Below are positions 5,281 to 7,269 of a stretch of 7,269 bases of DNA, piece after piece. The position numbers were made by a program, and so were the translations under genes. The number at the start of each line of letters is the position of its first letter. The stretch's first letter is position 1. The notes under the pieces were generated by a model that searched no databases, had not been told where the DNA came from, and was given only the letters and a program-made list of their open reading frames with translations. Origin of the DNA: Deltaproteobacteria bacterium (GTDB lineage Bacteria > Bdellovibrionota > UBA1018); NCBI GenBank assembly GCA_016194835.1, contig JACQAU010000004.1, forward strand, positions 1 through 7,269, read 5' to 3'.

Positions 5281-6429
5281 TTATACAAATGCCTTTATTT
5301 TAGTCAAATGCTGACCCAGCACTAAAGCATGAATATGCTCCGTGCCTTCGTATGTAATTACAGTTTCTAAATTAGTCATGTGTCTTCCTACATGATATTC
5401 GTTATGAATACCGCTTGCTCCCAGGAGTTCTCTACACGTGCGAGTGACTTCTAGTGCCTTCCTGCAATTATTCATTTTTGCTAAGGAAATGTGATGAGAT
5501 TTTAAATTGCCTTCTTGTTTCAGAATGCCAATATGCTTTGCGATTAGTTGCATAGCTGTGATTTCGGTAGCCATCCAAGCCAGTTTGTTTTGAATTAGTT
5601 GATGCGAAGCCAGGGGCTTGCCTTCGAATTGTGGTCTTTCTAAAAGATGCTTGAGTGTTTCTTCAAATGCATGGCTTGCAGCACCAATCACTCCCCATGA
5701 AATACCATAGCGGGCTTGATTTAAACATTTCAGTGCCGCTCCTAATGAATTTGCTTCTGGTAAAATCGCAGTCATTGGCACTTCGACTTTATCTAAAAAA
5801 ATTTCTGCCGTGTCACTTGCTCTGAAACTCCATTTTCCATGAATGGGGCGAGCGTCGAATCCTTTGCGATCTGTTTCGACTAAAAAACCATGAATTTGGT
5901 CTCCAAGTCTTGCCCAAATCACAGCAACCTTGGCTAACGTGCCATTTGTAATCCAGCACTTGCTGCCCGATATCTTATAGCCTCCTGAAAATTTTTCAGC
6001 ACGAGTCCTCATGGCGGATGGATTACTCCCAAAGTCTGGCTCTGTGAGCCCAAAACAACCAATCACGTCTAACTTGCCAAGCGGTGGTAGCCATTTTTTC
6101 TTTTGCTCCTCTGAGCCAAATTTTGAGATAGCAGACATAACTAAAGAACCCTGAACACTTATAAAACTTCTGATCTCTGACCCGCCGCGTTCTAATTCTC
6201 GAAGGGTCAATCCATAGGTTATTGGATCGATTTCTTCGATTGCTTCTAAAATGCCAAGTTTTGATAGTTTGGGGATTAGGTCTTTTGGGAAAACACCTTT
6301 GTTATGATATTCCTGCATAATCGGAAGAACTTCTTGATTTACAAAACGTCTGATCTGCACAACGGTTTCTTTCTGTTCTTCTGACCATGCTTTTTCTAAT
6401 TCAAAAAGGTCTAGTATTGGTTCAGGCAT
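5281..6429 (-). CDS. gcdH: Glutaryl-CoA dehydrogenase (FAD, decarboxylating type predicted)
   Basis: A 382-residue acyl-CoA dehydrogenase predicted to oxidise and decarboxylate glutaryl-CoA to crotonyl-CoA and CO2, passing electrons to electron-transfer flavoprotein. The sequence is colinear with animal and bacterial GcdH throughout: RELERGGSEIRSFISVQGSLVM (77-98), CFGLTEPDFGSNPSAM (125-140, flavin/substrate region), WITN (159-162), GKWSFRAS (198-205), CLNQARYGISWGV (235-247) and TYEGTEHIHALVLG (359-372). Glu361 is the catalytic base; Arg87 and Glu80 match the Arg and Glu that hold the substrate carboxylate. Tyr360 next to the base is the residue associated with decarboxylating enzymes; the non-decarboxylating Desulfococcus enzyme has Val there. 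No clear ribosome binding site precedes the ATG at 6429. The gene is divergent from had, consistent with a shared role in the lower benzoyl-CoA pathway, though it could equally serve lysine or tryptophan breakdown. Confidence 0.9.
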   Translation of the reverse strand: MPEPILDLFELEKAWSEEQKETVVQIRRFVNQEVLPIMQEYHNKGVFPKDLIPKLSKLGILEAIEEIDPITYGLTLRELERGGSEIRSFISVQGSLVMSAISKFGSEEQKKKWLPPLGKLDVIGCFGLTEPDFGSNPSAMRTRAEKFSGGYKISGSKCWITNGTLAKVAVIWARLGDQIHGFLVETDRKGFDARPIHGKWSFRASDTAEIFLDKVEVPMTAILPEANSLGAALKCLNQARYGISWGVIGAASHAFEETLKHLLERPQFEGKPLASHQLIQNKLAWMATEITAMQLIAKHIGILKQEGNLKSHHISLAKMNNCRKALEVTRTCRELLGASGIHNEYHVGRHMTNLETVITYEGTEHIHALVLGQHLTKIKAFV

Positions 6430-6437
6430 ATGCTAAC

Positions 6438-6467
6438 GTTTCATCATAAAAAATGAGTTTGTGAAAC
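6438..6467. promoter_or_regulatory. Inverted repeat between divergent gcdH and had (candidate operator)
   Basis: GTTTCA (6438-6443) and TGAAAC (6462-6467) are exact inverted 6-bp arms 18 bases apart, with a further TCAT/ATGA pair inside. The right arm overlaps the candidate -35 box of had, and the left arm adjoins a TATGAT (6443-6448, minus strand) that could be a -10 box for gcdH. The position suits a regulator controlling both genes, but the arms are short and the match could be chance. Confidence 0.35.
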
Positions 6468-6488
6468 AAAAAATTTCCTCGACATAAT
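6459..6488 (+). promoter_or_regulatory. Candidate sigma-70 promoter of had
   Basis: TTGTGA (-35, 6459-6464, four of six) and CATAAT (-10, 6483-6488, five of six) are separated by 18 bases. The predicted start near 6495 leaves a leader of about 33 bases containing the AAGGGG ribosome binding site of had. Confidence 0.4.
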
Positions 6489-6527
6489 TTGACCACTTGA
6501 ATAAACAATAAAAAGGGGCAAGAAAAG

Positions 6528-7269
6528 ATGGTGGTGAACTTTATGCAAGAAATTAATGCGTCGGGTTATTTTTTTTCTGGGCCAAGTGTTTTTTTAGAGA
6601 AAAGAGAATTTAAGATTTCTCAAATTTTACCAAATGAAGTGGTCGTTCAGGTTGCTGGATGTGGACTTTGTCACACAGATCTTAGTTTTTTAACTCAGTC
6701 TGTAAAAACTAAACAAACTCCTCCTCTTATATTGGGTCACGAAATCAGTGGCAAAGTGGTAGCAGCTGAAAAAAATTACGAAAACCTGATTGGTTCAAAC
6801 GTAATAGTGCCAGCAGTACTGCCATGTGGCGAGTGTGAGTTCTGCCAGAACGAAAGAGAAAATATTTGCCAGAAACAAAAAATGCCAGGCAATGATTTTA
6901 ACGGCGGTTTTGCTTCACACATAGTGGTTCCGGCAAAGTTTTTATGTGTTCTACCTAAAAATTTAAAGACATTTGAACTCTCTCAGCTTTCCGTAATCGC
7001 AGATGCCGTGACCACTCCATACCAATCTGCAGTCCGGAGCCGTATCCAAAGATTGGATGTGGCAATAGTGATAGGCGTGGGTGGAATTGGCATCTACATG
7101 GTACAACACGCAAGAAACGCCGGAGCTCTTGTGATAGCAATTGATATTGATGAAAAAAAATTACAAAATGCTAACTCTCAAGGTGCGGTTTTTAGTATTT
7201 GTGCGAAAAATAAAGACGAAAAGCAAATAAAATTAGCTTTGAGAGATTTTATTTCAAAAAATAACCTTG
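6528..7269 (+). CDS. had: 6-hydroxycyclohex-1-ene-1-carbonyl-CoA dehydrogenase, partial (runs off window)
   Basis: The first 247 codons of a zinc-dependent medium-chain alcohol dehydrogenase; the 3' end is beyond the window. The best match from memory is Had/BamQ, which uses NAD+ to oxidise 6-hydroxycyclohex-1-ene-1-carbonyl-CoA to the 6-oxo compound, the step before ring opening in the anaerobic benzoyl-CoA pathway. Catalytic zinc ligands are visible at Cys48 (GLCHTD) and His71 (GHE). The four structural zinc cysteines are C100, C103, C106 and C114 (PCGECEFC...NIC). The stretch QKMPGNDFNGGFASHIVVPA (117-136) is especially like Had proteins. The Rossmann motif GVGGIG is at 183-188, with the NAD-selecting acidic strand IAIDID at 203-208. 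The ATG at 6528 follows AAAAGGGG at about nine bases; the ATG at 6543 is an alternative. A different member of this dehydrogenase family cannot be fully excluded without the C-terminus. Confidence 0.8.
   Translation, partial: MVVNFMQEINASGYFFSGPSVFLEKREFKISQILPNEVVVQVAGCGLCHTDLSFLTQSVKTKQTPPLILGHEISGKVVAAEKNYENLIGSNVIVPAVLPCGECEFCQNERENICQKQKMPGNDFNGGFASHIVVPAKFLCVLPKNLKTFELSQLSVIADAVTTPYQSAVRSRIQRLDVAIVIGVGGIGIYMVQHARNAGALVIAIDIDEKKLQNANSQGAVFSICAKNKDEKQIKLALRDFISKNNL

Noticed and set aside
6955..7140. Minus-strand open frame opposite had
   Set aside because: The plus strand encodes a continuous dehydrogenase with zinc and Rossmann motifs; the opposite frame has no support.

Overview
The window is AT-rich bacterial DNA. 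It combines a toxin-antitoxin/defence-type accessory stretch (about 1-5215) with genes for anaerobic aromatic or amino-acid catabolism (tryptophanase at 616-2001; glutaryl-CoA dehydrogenase and a benzoyl-CoA-pathway dehydrogenase at 5281-7269). This mix suggests a low-GC Gram-negative anaerobe or facultative organism, perhaps in the broad deltaproteobacterial/Bdellovibrionota sphere. The lineage call is an inference from gene content, not from a marker gene.

Layout. Positions 27-607 (+) hold a VapB/VapC pair with overlapping reading frames. Its likely intrinsic terminator (652-697) lies inside the 3' end of the convergent tryptophanase gene. Four genes on the minus strand follow in tight succession: abiEi (3978-3346), abiEii (3349-2522, ATGA overlap), a DUF2889-like protein (2476-2024) and tryptophanase tnaA (2001-616). 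Upstream of abiEi is a near-consensus sigma-70 promoter. A perfect 24-bp-arm palindrome covers its -10 box, start site and start codon, and is a good candidate operator for AbiEi autorepression. Positions 4083-4200 hold a dense group of nested palindromes, including a second pair of 24-nt arms with one mismatch. They lead into an AAA-type ATPase gene (4211-5215, +) that looks internally shortened compared with its family.

The right-hand third is metabolic. gcdH (5281-6429, -) and had/bamQ (6528 to the window edge, +) are divergently transcribed from a 98-bp intergenic region with a small inverted repeat. Had oxidises 6-hydroxycyclohex-1-ene-1-carbonyl-CoA in the lower benzoyl-CoA pathway. GcdH converts glutaryl-CoA, a later intermediate of that pathway and of lysine/tryptophan breakdown, to crotonyl-CoA. 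Together they suggest the edge of an anaerobic aromatic-degradation cluster continuing to the right.

No rRNA, tRNA, CRISPR array or transposase gene was seen. The least explained elements are the two palindromic regions flanking the abiE/ATPase boundary and the DUF2889-tnaA pairing behind abiE.
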